Part shown: positions 17,028 through 24,114 of the stretch, one piece after another
Position numbering within the stretch: the stretch's first letter is position 1
How the letters are laid out: each line of letters starts with the position of its first letter
DNA from: Verrucomicrobiota bacterium
Lineage (GTDB): Bacteria; Verrucomicrobiota; Verrucomicrobiia; Opitutales; Opitutaceae
Assembly: GCA_023399155.1 (NCBI GenBank)
Contig: JAEWQP010000019.1
Location: 1 to 24,114 of the forward strand
Reading direction: 5' to 3'
Length of the DNA stretch: 24,114 bases
Made by a program: the position numbers and the translations under genes
Notes under the pieces: model-generated
Database searches by the model: none
What the model saw: the letters and a program-made list of their open reading frames with translations, nothing else
Told to the model about the DNA's origin: nothing

Positions 17028-19085
17028 TCACCTTCTTCCGCCCGCCTTCGGCTTGCCTTTGCCGCTGCGCGCATAGCTCGCGCGTTTCGCCGCCGGTCCG
17101 CCGCCACCGGGAGGTTTGCGGAAATCGCCCGAACGCAGCGCCTTGATCTGGTCGCGCAGCAGCGCGGCCCGCTCGAACTCCAGCGCCTCGGCCGCCTCCT
17201 GCATCTCAGCCTCGAGTTGCACAAGCACGGAAGCGACATCCTCGTCGCCCGTGCCCGGCTCCGCCACCAGGGCCGCCTTCTGCTCCGCCTCGTACCCGGC
17301 GGTGTGCAGGCTGGCCTGCACCGCGCGCCTCACGCCGCGCGGGGTGATCCCGTGCTCACGATTGTAGGCGAGCTGTTTCTCGCGGCGGTAGTTGGTGATC
17401 TCGATCGTAGCTCGTATCGATTCTGTTATGACATCTGCGTAGAAGACCACGCGACCTTTCTCGTGCCGCGCCGCGCGGCCGGCCGTCTGGATCAGGCTCG
17501 TGCGGCTGCGCAGGAAGCCCTCCTTGTCCGCGTCGAGGACGGCCACGAGCGCGACCTCGGGCAGGTCCAGTCCCTCCCGCAACAGATTGATCCCGACGAG
17601 CACGTCGAATCCACCCTGCCGCAGGCGCCTCAGGATCTCCACCCGCTCAATGGCGTCGATATCGGAGTGCAGGTACTCGACGCGAACCTCCGACTCGCGC
17701 AGGAAGCTGGTGATGTCCTCGGACAGGCGCTTGGTGAGCGTGGTGACAAGCACGCGCTCCCCGGCCCCGACGGCGCGGCGGATCTCGCCGATCAGGTCCT
17801 CGACCTGCCCGCGCGTCGGCCTCAGGCTGATCTCCGGATCGAGCAGGCCGGTCGGGCGGATGATCTGCTCCGCCACCACCGAGGACTTCTCCAGCTCAAA
17901 GGGCGCCGGCGTGGCCGAGACGTAGAGGGTCTGCACGGTGATCTTCGCGAACTCGTCCCAACTGAGCGGGCGATTGTCCAGCGCGGAGGGGAGGCGGAAG
18001 CCGTGATCGACGAGTGTCGACTTGCGCGAGCGGTCGCCCGCGTACATGCCGCCGATCTGCGGCACGGTGACGTGGCTCTCGTCGATCATGAGGAGGAAAT
18101 CCTTCGGGAAGAAATCAATCAGGCAGATCGGCCGGTCGCCCTCGCCGCGCCCGCTCATGTGGCGGGAATAATTTTCGATTCCGTTGCAGAATCCGAGTTC
18201 CTGCAGCATTTCGAGGTCGTAGTTGGTGCGCATGGCGATCCGCTGCGCCTCGACCAGCTTCCCGTTCCTCTCGAACCATGCGATCCGCTCGGCCAGCTCG
18301 GCCTTGATCGCGCCGACCGCCCGTTCCATCTTGTCGCGCGGCGTGACGAATTGGCTGGCCGGATACAGGCTGAAGCGATCGAAGCTCCTGCCCATCGCCC
18401 CGGTGAGCGGGTCGAACTCGCGCAGGCTCTCGATCGTGTCGCCCCAGAATTCCACGCGCAGCCCGGTCTCCAGGTAGGCGGGCATCACGTCCACCACGTC
18501 GCCGCGCACGCGGAAGCGACCGCGCTCCAGCACGGTGTCGTTGCGCTCGTAGAGGTTCTCCACCAGGCGGGAGAGGAACGCGTCCCGCGCCATCGTCGCG
18601 CCGACCTGCAGCGGAATCATCATGGCGACAAAATCCTCCGGCGAGCCGATGCCGTAGATGCACGAGACGCTCGCGACCACGATGACGTCGCGCCGGCTGA
18701 TGAGCGAACTCGTCGCCGCGATGCGCAACCGCTCGATCTCGTCGTTGATCGATGAATCCTTCTCGATGTAGGTGTCGCTCGACGGCACGTAGGCCTCGGG
18801 CTGGTAGTAGTCGTAGTAGCTGACAAAATACTCGACCGCGTTGTCCGGGAAGAATCCCTTGAACTCGGAGTAGAGCTGGGCGGCCAGGGTCTTGTTGTGC
18901 GAGATGATCAGCACCGGCCGTTCCATCTGCGCGATGACATTGGCCATGGTGAAGGTCTTGCCCGATCCGGTGACGCCCAGGAGCGTCTGGTGGCGGTCTC
19001 CTGCGCGAAGGGAGGAGACGAGCGTCTCGATCGCCTTCGGCTGGTCGCCGGTGGGCTGGTAGTCAGCGTTGAGCTTGAAGAGCAT
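17028..19085 (-). CDS. uvrB: Excinuclease ABC subunit B (UvrB)
   Basis: UvrB is the damage-verifying helicase-like subunit of nucleotide excision repair. It is loaded by UvrA and then recruits UvrC. The 685 residues show the Walker A GVTGSGKT (37-44) and the damage-probing beta-hairpin region VSYYDYYQPEAYVPSSDTYI with the family-specific tyrosines. They also show DFLLMIDESHVTVPQIGGMY, the helicase motif LLREGLDLPEVALVAVLDADKEGFLRS and QTAGRAARH. The C-terminal UVR motif that binds UvrC is VLVQLEAEMQEAAEALEFERAALLRDQI, followed by a basic Gly-rich tail. The frame extends 16 codons upstream, but the family begins at MLFKLNADYQPTGDQPKAI, so 19085 is used. The leader CGCACCTCTGCCCTC has no Shine-Dalgarno. 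All key motifs look intact. Confidence 0.98.
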   Translation of the reverse strand: MLFKLNADYQPTGDQPKAIETLVSSLRAGDRHQTLLGVTGSGKTFTMANVIAQMERPVLIISHNKTLAAQLYSEFKGFFPDNAVEYFVSYYDYYQPEAYVPSSDTYIEKDSSINDEIERLRIAATSSLISRRDVIVVASVSCIYGIGSPEDFVAMMIPLQVGATMARDAFLSRLVENLYERNDTVLERGRFRVRGDVVDVMPAYLETGLRVEFWGDTIESLREFDPLTGAMGRSFDRFSLYPASQFVTPRDKMERAVGAIKAELAERIAWFERNGKLVEAQRIAMRTNYDLEMLQELGFCNGIENYSRHMSGRGEGDRPICLIDFFPKDFLLMIDESHVTVPQIGGMYAGDRSRKSTLVDHGFRLPSALDNRPLSWDEFAKITVQTLYVSATPAPFELEKSSVVAEQIIRPTGLLDPEISLRPTRGQVEDLIGEIRRAVGAGERVLVTTLTKRLSEDITSFLRESEVRVEYLHSDIDAIERVEILRRLRQGGFDVLVGINLLREGLDLPEVALVAVLDADKEGFLRSRTSLIQTAGRAARHEKGRVVFYADVITESIRATIEITNYRREKQLAYNREHGITPRGVRRAVQASLHTAGYEAEQKAALVAEPGTGDEDVASVLVQLEAEMQEAAEALEFERAALLRDQIKALRSGDFRKPPGGGGPAAKRASYARSGKGKPKAGGRR

Positions 19086-19533
19086 GAGGGCAGAGGTGCG
19101 GAAACGCAGATGCGGCTGAAACCGTGAAACCAATCCGGCAGTGTGCGAAGGTCAAATGCGTCTGGTTGTGAATCAAAGAGGACGCGGGCACGGGGAGGCT
19201 GCGCACGGCCATGTGCGCCCGGCAGGAGGCGTTTCGAGCCCGAGACAACCTGAACTGACTAGACACCGGGAGCCGAATGACTCGCACGTCGCCGCCTAAA
19301 CAGTCCAACATCCCTGCCAGGATCAAGGAACCGCAGCCGCGCCGCGCCCGACTCTCTCGGCATTGTTTCGTGCGATGGCTCTCGCCCGATCCGACAAATC
19401 TCGTGGCGGGTTCGCGCCGAAGGCCAGTCCATGCTCTGTGTCCTCCGTGCGCTCTGTGGAAGAAACCGGATCGACTGGCCCCGTGCCCGCGTCGGTCCGT
19501 TCGATCCTGTGCCGCTCGTGAATCCACCAAACC
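19086..19533. other. Divergent spacer between uvrB and the NADH dehydrogenase gene
   Basis: This 448-base stretch has no convincing gene. It must hold promoters for both flanking genes. It carries a third ACAGAGG-type repeat at 19434-19459 and perhaps a decayed one near 19173-19200 (AATCAAAGAGGACGCGGGCA). I see no LexA-type SOS box that I would defend upstream of uvrB. Confidence 0.55.
19434..19459 (-). repeat. Dispersed ACAGAGG repeat, copy 3
   Basis: The plus strand reads CTCTGTGTCCTCCGTGCGCT then CTGTGG, matching 24 of 26 positions of copy 2 (16960-16985) in the same orientation. It is non-coding, about 75 bases before the ndh start. Confidence 0.8.
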
Positions 19534-20829
19534 ATGACTACCGCACCCAATCACGATACCCGTCCTCACATCGTCGTCCTCGGCGCCGGCTTTGGCGGCC
19601 TGACCTTTGCGAAGAAATTCCCCGAGGGCCGGGCGCGCATCACCGTGGTCGACCGGACGAATCATCACCTGTTTCAGCCCCTCCTCTATCAGGTCGCCAC
19701 GGCCGCCCTCGCCGTGCCTGACATCGCGCAGCCGGTGCGCTCGATCCTCGCCGCGAAGCAGGACGTGACGGTGATGATGGACGAGGTGACCGCCTTCGAT
19801 CTGCCCGGGCGGCGTGTGATCCTGCGCGAGGGTGAACTCACCTACGACCATCTCGTCGTGGCGCTCGGCGGCCGCACCAGCTATTTCGGGCACCCGGAAT
19901 GGGAGCAGCATGCCCCCGGGCTCAAGTCCATCGAGGACGCGATCCGTATCCGGCACAACGTGCTGCGCGCCTTCGAACGCGCCGAGATGGCCGAGGATCC
20001 AGCCGAACAGCGCCGCCTCGCGACGCTCGTGGTGATCGGCGGCGGCCCCACCGGGGTGGAACTCGCAGGCACGTTCGCAGAACTGCAGCGCACCATGATC
20101 GCCCGCGATTTCCGCCACCTCAAGCCCGGGATGGCGCGCGTCATCCTGATCGAGGGCGGCGATCGCGTGCTCGGCATGTACCCGCCCCACTTGTCGGACG
20201 CCGCCAAGAGACAACTTGAAAGCCTCGGCGTGCAGGTGCGGCTCAACACCCGCGTGCAGGAGATCCGGCACGACGAGATCGTGCTGGGCGAGGAAACGAT
20301 CCAGGCGGAAAACATCATCTGGGCGGCCGGCGTTTCCGCCTCCCCCCTGGGCGCACAACTCGGCGCGGAGACCGACCGCGCCGGACGCGTGCAGGTGCTG
20401 CCCGACCTCAGCGTGCCCGGTCATCCGGAAGTGCGCGTGCTCGGCGACATGGTCTCGCTCAAGGATCCGAAGGGCCAGGTCGTGCCCGGCGTCAGTCCGG
20501 CCGCGATGCAGATGGGTGAATATGTGGCCGAAAACATCGCCGACGAGATCCGCCGTGGCACGAAAGGCGACCCGTCGACGCGCGCGCCGTTCGTCTACCG
20601 CGACAAGGGCAGCATGGCCACGATCGGGCGTTCGCGCGCAGTCGCGAAGATCGGCCGGGTCGAGTTCAGCGGCTACTTCGCCTGGGTCACCTGGCTTTTT
20701 GTGCACCTGATCTTTCTCATCGGATTCCGCAACAAGCTCTCGGTCCTCTTCTCCTGGATCTACTCCTACCTCACCTTCAAACGCGGCGCCCGCGTGATCT
20801 ACGGCGCTCCGATCGAGGATCGAGGTTGA
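19534..20829 (+). CDS. ndh: Type II NADH:quinone oxidoreductase
   Basis: This single-subunit, non-proton-pumping NADH dehydrogenase passes electrons from NADH through FAD to membrane quinones. The 431 residues contain the FAD-binding GAGFGG (17-22) with the acidic end of the fold at VVDRTNHH, and the quinone-region signature FQPLLYQVATAAL (48-60). The second Rossmann motif GGGPTGVELAG (169-179) serves NADH. WAAGVSAS and a GD motif in RVLGDMVSL complete the FAD site. The hydrophobic/aromatic C-terminus (YFAWVTWLFVHLIFLIGFRNKLSVLFSWIYSYLTF) is the membrane-docking region of this family. The ATG is preceded by AATCCACCAAACC with no Shine-Dalgarno. It stands alone, divergent from uvrB. Confidence 0.95.
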   Translation: MTTAPNHDTRPHIVVLGAGFGGLTFAKKFPEGRARITVVDRTNHHLFQPLLYQVATAALAVPDIAQPVRSILAAKQDVTVMMDEVTAFDLPGRRVILREGELTYDHLVVALGGRTSYFGHPEWEQHAPGLKSIEDAIRIRHNVLRAFERAEMAEDPAEQRRLATLVVIGGGPTGVELAGTFAELQRTMIARDFRHLKPGMARVILIEGGDRVLGMYPPHLSDAAKRQLESLGVQVRLNTRVQEIRHDEIVLGEETIQAENIIWAAGVSASPLGAQLGAETDRAGRVQVLPDLSVPGHPEVRVLGDMVSLKDPKGQVVPGVSPAAMQMGEYVAENIADEIRRGTKGDPSTRAPFVYRDKGSMATIGRSRAVAKIGRVEFSGYFAWVTWLFVHLIFLIGFRNKLSVLFSWIYSYLTFKRGARVIYGAPIEDRG

Positions 20830-21028
20830 AGCCGTCCGAGGTCCGGTATCCTGACTGCGTCCGTCCGGCATCGACGACGACCCCGTCCCACGCCTTCCGG
20901 TCGACGGGATGGGCGCGTAATCGAGTCAATTAGTTCAGGTGCTATGTTCGCCGTTCCCGGCCGCCGCGGCCCCGGCGACGTCGTGAAGCTTTGCCTCCAC
21001 GGCAGATCCAGACGAGAACGACTCCGGC

Positions 21029-22123
21029 ATGATTCCGGTTTTCGTCGAAGGCCTCCGCCGCATCATTGCTGTCGCGTGCCTCTTTGCCGGCATGGCGTTG
21101 ATCGTCCAACCGGGGCCCACGTTGGTCGTCGCGCGCGTGGTGGACTTCGCGCAATCGTATGTGAGGTCTCCCTACACAACAACGCGCGCAGGCAGTCTCG
21201 CCGACTTTGTCCGCAGGCGCACGGAGGGCCGCACCCTGGATGCGACCGGCACGCCGTGGGCCGCGTTCGCCCGGGATCTGCGGGCGGGCACCGCAGCCGG
21301 TGTTCTCCAGCGCCTGTCCAGCGAGAGGCTCGGTGAGGCCGTTGTCTTTCCGCACGACGCGCTGCCGGCGTTTCCCGAAGGTGACATTGGTTCGCTTCTC
21401 TACATCCATGTTCCGGCCGACGATCTCTGGATCAGCCTGAGCCGGGAGCACGCGCCGGAGATTGAAGGACTCGACCGCCGATGGGCGTATCCGCATCGCA
21501 CGGCGGGCCTGGCGCTCCTGCCTCTGGCGTTTTTGGTCCTCTTCCTCCCCTCGCCGGTCCGACCGCCGCCCGGCGCCCTGACCTATTCACGCGCGCCTTC
21601 CGTGGTGTTGCCCGACCTGCTCGGGCTGGTCGGCGGGGCGTTCTTTTTCACCCTGCCCCTGCTGATCCTGGCGGAACAGGCGCCAGGCCAGTCGCCGGTG
21701 CAGGCGGCGGGCGGCTGGTCGTGGTTGACCTGGTCGTTCTGGCTGATGGCCGCAGGCTTCCTGCTGCTCAACGGCGTCGCCTTCTACTACGCGACGCTGC
21801 ATCTGCTGATCACGGATGCGGCGTTGGTGGTACGGAAGGGTGCGCGCTCCCACGCCTACGCATGGGCGGACATGGCGGCGTGCAGCCCCTATGCCTCCCC
21901 GCGCGGACGCATCATCGGCGTGCTCCTGATCCTATTCGGGCGCGGTCCGGCCATGGTCGGGCAGGGATTGCTTGTCGCCTCGAACACCGAGCGCGGCCTG
22001 GAAATCCGCATGCGCGATGGGCGAAGCCTCCGCATCATGGCCAACTCGTTTCCCGGGTTTCCCGCGGTGGTCGATGCGCTGCACCGACGCGGCGTCCCCG
22101 GAACCCCGTCCGTGGAAGCATGA
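21029..22123 (+). CDS. Membrane protein with four predicted TM segments and a PH-like C-terminal domain
   Basis: The 364-residue product has hydrophobic segments at about 10-27, 158-174, 195-215 and 232-256. Between the first two is a soluble, probably extracytoplasmic domain of about 130 residues. Residues about 258-353 (LLITDAALVVRKGARSHAYAWADMAACSPY ... GLEIRMRDGRSLRIMANSFPGFPAVVDAL) have the strand pattern of bacterial PH-like domains that follow membrane helices: a value read-out strand, then RDGR turn, then a closing helix. The family is not one I can name. The next gene begins 45 bases later on the same strand, and the third 28 bases after that, so the three are probably an operon. The ATG at 21029 is the first that gives a membrane-like N-terminus. 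Confidence 0.75.
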   Translation: MIPVFVEGLRRIIAVACLFAGMALIVQPGPTLVVARVVDFAQSYVRSPYTTTRAGSLADFVRRRTEGRTLDATGTPWAAFARDLRAGTAAGVLQRLSSERLGEAVVFPHDALPAFPEGDIGSLLYIHVPADDLWISLSREHAPEIEGLDRRWAYPHRTAGLALLPLAFLVLFLPSPVRPPPGALTYSRAPSVVLPDLLGLVGGAFFFTLPLLILAEQAPGQSPVQAAGGWSWLTWSFWLMAAGFLLLNGVAFYYATLHLLITDAALVVRKGARSHAYAWADMAACSPYASPRGRIIGVLLILFGRGPAMVGQGLLVASNTERGLEIRMRDGRSLRIMANSFPGFPAVVDALHRRGVPGTPSVEA

Positions 22124-22168
22124 GGAGTCGCGACGGCGGCGGCATCCGCGCACCCGGACACATTTACG

Positions 22169-23173
22169 ATGAACCGCCTGATCAAAGGAGTCGTTGTTCT
22201 TATCGGGGTGCTCGCGCTCGCCTGGGGCGGCGCGCTGGTGGTGCTGGGGGTTGCCGGCGATTCCGCCACGCCTCGCAACGTCCAGGCGCGTCGGACGGGG
22301 GGCGAGCGCGACGAAGCCACGCCGAATCGCTACACCTATTCGATCGGCTACGAGTTCGTCACCCGTGACGGCACCGTGGTGCCCGGTCACGCGCAGGCGA
22401 TCGGCAGCAGCACGTCGGTGAAAACCCCGCGCAAGATTCTCTACCTTGCCTCGCTGCCCTGGATCAACGCCCCGGAGGACCACTGCGGCCTCAACATCTA
22501 CCCCGCATCGCTCCTGGCTGTCGGCGGACTGTTGACGTGGCCGCTCGTCCGCCGTCGCCGCAAGGCCCCAGCACCTCGCCGGGCGCGACCGTCCCGGCGC
22601 AGAGCCGATGCTCCGCCTGAACCGTCCACGCCACCGGCGGATGCCGAGGCGGCCCTGTCCTGGCTGCGTCGATACAGAAGGAACTCCCGGCGGTATGCCT
22701 GGCTGTTTTTCGCCGTCGTCGTGATCGGCATCGGCACCCTCATCCGGGTCGAGTTGGAGACGTTCAACCGGGAGTGGTTCCTGGCCACCGGCTTCGCCGC
22801 TGCGGTCACCTGGATCCTCGCGATGTGGTCGCGCCGCGTCGCGGAATCGTCCTGGGAGGGCGTGGTTGCCTCGCGGGAGATTCGCGAGGTGCGGGGAACG
22901 CGCGGCTCGGACGACACACCCAGAATCCAGCACCTCATCCACGTCCGGACCGATCGGGGAAAACACCACAAGATCCGCGTCGGCGCGGCGTTGTTCGACG
23001 CCTACCCCGAAGGAGCCGGCGTGCGCAAGGTCGCCGGTCTTTCCTTCCCGCTCTCCGATGCGGTCGACGCAGACACCGCGTTCTGCCCGGTCTGCGGCAA
23101 CCTTCTCCGCGGCGCCACGACCCAGTGCCCGAGCTGCCGCGCCCCGATTTTCGACTTCGCCGCCCTGCAGTAG
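22169..23173 (+). CDS. Membrane protein with a DUF3592-like ectodomain and a C-terminal zinc ribbon
   Basis: Predicted membrane segments lie at about 6-28, 111-126, 177-193 and 205-220 of 334 residues. The loop after the first (RYTYSIGYEFVTRDGTVVPGHAQAIGSS ... ILYLASLPWINAPEDH) resembles DUF3592-type beta domains found between two helices. A basic, Pro-rich linker (PRRARPSRRRADAPPEPSTPP) follows the second helix. The cytoplasmic tail has a beta-rich stretch (EGVVASREIREVR ... IHVRTDRGKHHKIRVG), then a four-cysteine zinc ribbon CPVC-x10-CPSC at C306, C309, C320 and C323. Function is unknown. It is the middle gene of the likely three-gene unit, with topology similar to its upstream neighbour (ectodomain loop, paired helices, beta-rich tail). 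Confidence 0.78.
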   Translation: MNRLIKGVVVLIGVLALAWGGALVVLGVAGDSATPRNVQARRTGGERDEATPNRYTYSIGYEFVTRDGTVVPGHAQAIGSSTSVKTPRKILYLASLPWINAPEDHCGLNIYPASLLAVGGLLTWPLVRRRRKAPAPRRARPSRRRADAPPEPSTPPADAEAALSWLRRYRRNSRRYAWLFFAVVVIGIGTLIRVELETFNREWFLATGFAAAVTWILAMWSRRVAESSWEGVVASREIREVRGTRGSDDTPRIQHLIHVRTDRGKHHKIRVGAALFDAYPEGAGVRKVAGLSFPLSDAVDADTAFCPVCGNLLRGATTQCPSCRAPIFDFAALQ

Positions 23174-23201
23174 TCCACGCGCCCCGCATCCCTCCCCCGC
23201 C

Positions 23202-24114
23202 ATGAAGGAAACCACGGCTCCCCGCTCGTTTGTATCCGCTTTTCACTGTCACCTCGCGTCCGCGCTGCTCCTGACCGGGGCCGCGCTGGCGTTCGTCGCG
23301 CCGAGCGCACTTTGCGCCGGAGGCGGGTGCTCGCTATCGATGGAGCGCCAGGAGTTCGCCCCGAGCGAGCGGCTGCCGGTGAGATTCAGGGCTCCCGCCG
23401 GCACACCGGCCAGCGCATGGGTGGGCATCGTCCCGGCCCACGTCCAGCACGGGTCCCGCGTGGTCAACGACCAGCACGACATCCAGTTTCAGCAACTCGG
23501 CGGGCGAACGGAGGGGGAACTGGTCTTCGCTCCCGTCAAGCCCGGGGCCTGGACGCTGCGCATGAACGTCGGCGACGCGGAGACGGCGAGCGTCGCCTTC
23601 ACGGTCGCCGACGACGTGGTGCCGCCCGGCCAGAACCGACCCTCGCTCTCGATGGAGCGCACGCGCTTCGCCCCGAGCGAAAAGCTCGTGGTGCGCTTCG
23701 CCGCACCCGCAGCCTATCCGGCCAATGCCTGGATCGGCCTCATCCCGGCCGAAGTCGAGCATGGCTCGCGCGCCGTGAACGACCGCCACGACGTGCAGTT
23801 TCAAAACCTCGGCGGCCGGACGGACGGCGAGTTGGCGTTCTCGCCTGTCGCGCCCGGGAAGTGGACGCTGCGCATGAACGCCTTCGAGATCGAGACGGCA
23901 AGCGTCGCCTTCGAGGTGGCCGATGATGTGGTGCCGCCCGGCCAGAACCAGCCCTCGCTCTCGATGGAACGGACGCGCTTCGCCCCAAGCGAGCGGATCG
24001 CGGTGCAGTTCACCGCCCCCCAGGCCTACCCGGCCGGCGCCTGGATCGGTATCGTGCCTGCCGATACGCCACACGGCTCGCGCACGGTCAATGACCAGCA
24101 TGACGTGCAGTTCC
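23202..24114 (+). CDS. Secreted protein of tandem 104-residue repeats, 3' end beyond the window
   Basis: The frame is open from the ATG at 23202 to the window edge (304 codons seen). The N-terminus has a hydrophobic signal-like core (LASALLLTGAALAFVAPSALCA) and then enters repeats at once. Each repeat begins SLSMERxxFAPSE and continues with PAxAW[IV]G[IL][IV]PA and HGSRxVNDxHD[IV]QF, then LGGRTxGELxFxPVxPGxWTLRMN and VADDVVPPGQN. This suggests a beta-sandwich module of unknown function, probably binding or structural. Repeat 2 starts exactly 312 bases after repeat 1, and repeat 3 exactly 312 after repeat 2. It starts 28 bases after the zinc-ribbon gene and probably belongs to the same operon. 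The leader is CGCATCCCTCCCCCGCC. A long minus-strand frame across it is a shadow of the repeats. Confidence 0.85.
   Translation, partial: MKETTAPRSFVSAFHCHLASALLLTGAALAFVAPSALCAGGGCSLSMERQEFAPSERLPVRFRAPAGTPASAWVGIVPAHVQHGSRVVNDQHDIQFQQLGGRTEGELVFAPVKPGAWTLRMNVGDAETASVAFTVADDVVPPGQNRPSLSMERTRFAPSEKLVVRFAAPAAYPANAWIGLIPAEVEHGSRAVNDRHDVQFQNLGGRTDGELAFSPVAPGKWTLRMNAFEIETASVAFEVADDVVPPGQNQPSLSMERTRFAPSERIAVQFTAPQAYPAGAWIGIVPADTPHGSRTVNDQHDVQF
23331..24114 (+). repeat. Tandem 312-bp coding repeat, two full units and part of a third
   Basis: Unit 1 is 23331-23642, unit 2 is 23643-23954, and unit 3 starts at 23955 and is cut by the window edge. Periods are exactly equal, with no indel. Units 2 and 3 share long nearly identical stretches such as TCGCTCTCGATGGA, while unit 1 is more diverged. 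Recent duplication or gene conversion among units is likely. Confidence 0.9.

Noticed and set aside
16877..17239. Minus-strand frame of 120 codons over the end of uvrB and the spacer
   Set aside because: Overlaps uvrB in another frame and is otherwise made of repeat DNA.
19063..20871. 602-codon minus-strand frame covering the NADH dehydrogenase gene
   Set aside because: Antisense shadow; the plus-strand product has all type II NADH dehydrogenase motifs.
20880..20912. Possible terminator after the NADH dehydrogenase gene (CCCGTC ... GACGGG)
   Set aside because: Only a 6-bp stem with a loop over 12 bases and no T-tract; not better than chance in this composition.
20944..21336. 130-codon plus-strand frame at the start of the PH-tail membrane protein
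   Set aside because: Arg/His/Cys-rich out-of-frame shadow with no hydrophobic segment; the 21029 frame has clear membrane helices.
23334..24101. 255-codon minus-strand frame with internal repeats
   Set aside because: Its repeats merely mirror the 312-bp coding repeats of the plus-strand gene, which has a signal peptide and conserved motifs.

Overview
The window is very GC-rich bacterial chromosome with a mix of universal housekeeping genes and lineage-specific envelope genes. It most resembles the Verrucomicrobiota, probably an Opitutaceae relative. That placement is an inference from three things: a SecA with a long insertion in its preprotein-binding region, genes almost without Shine-Dalgarno sequences, and large secreted proteins with no familiar name. 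No plasmid, phage, transposase, CRISPR array, rRNA or tRNA was found.

Left part (1-5318, all minus strand). Reading in the direction of transcription, the order is a nucleotide-sugar decarboxylase (uxs-like, 4347-5318), a possible small secreted cysteine protein (3726-4097), secA (560-3565) and prfB (start at 467, running off the left edge). Peptide-chain release factor 2 lies directly downstream of the Sec translocase ATPase. The spacer between the sugar gene and the small ORF holds two inverted blocks of a GCGATAA heptamer repeat, and one block forms the 3' end of the sugar gene.

Middle part (5605-15269). A CsgG-like secreted protein (5605-6579) is followed by three consecutive GC hairpins, the last a good rho-independent terminator. 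Then comes a 1889-residue secreted protein with two tandem von Willebrand A domains (6713-12382). A minus-strand M29-type metallo-aminopeptidase (12416-13612) converges on it, and a secreted HEAT-like protein (13803-15269) is read divergently from the aminopeptidase.

Right part (15458-24114). uvrB and tgt lie on the minus strand, separated by a spacer made of shards of dispersed repeats. The Tgt protein has lost two of its three zinc-binding cysteines. Divergently from uvrB runs a type II NADH dehydrogenase (19534-20829). A likely three-gene plus-strand unit follows: a membrane protein with a PH-like tail, a membrane protein ending in a zinc ribbon, and a secreted protein built from exact 104-residue tandem repeats that runs off the right edge.

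The most unusual items are the CsgG-like/double-VWA neighbourhood, the degenerate zinc site in Tgt, the 312-nt tandem-repeat gene, the heptamer inverted repeat that has run into a coding end, and a pyrimidine-rich, Shine-Dalgarno-free leader with a recurring CGCAY motif upstream of many starts. None of these amounts to a proven new system; each is given with a test.
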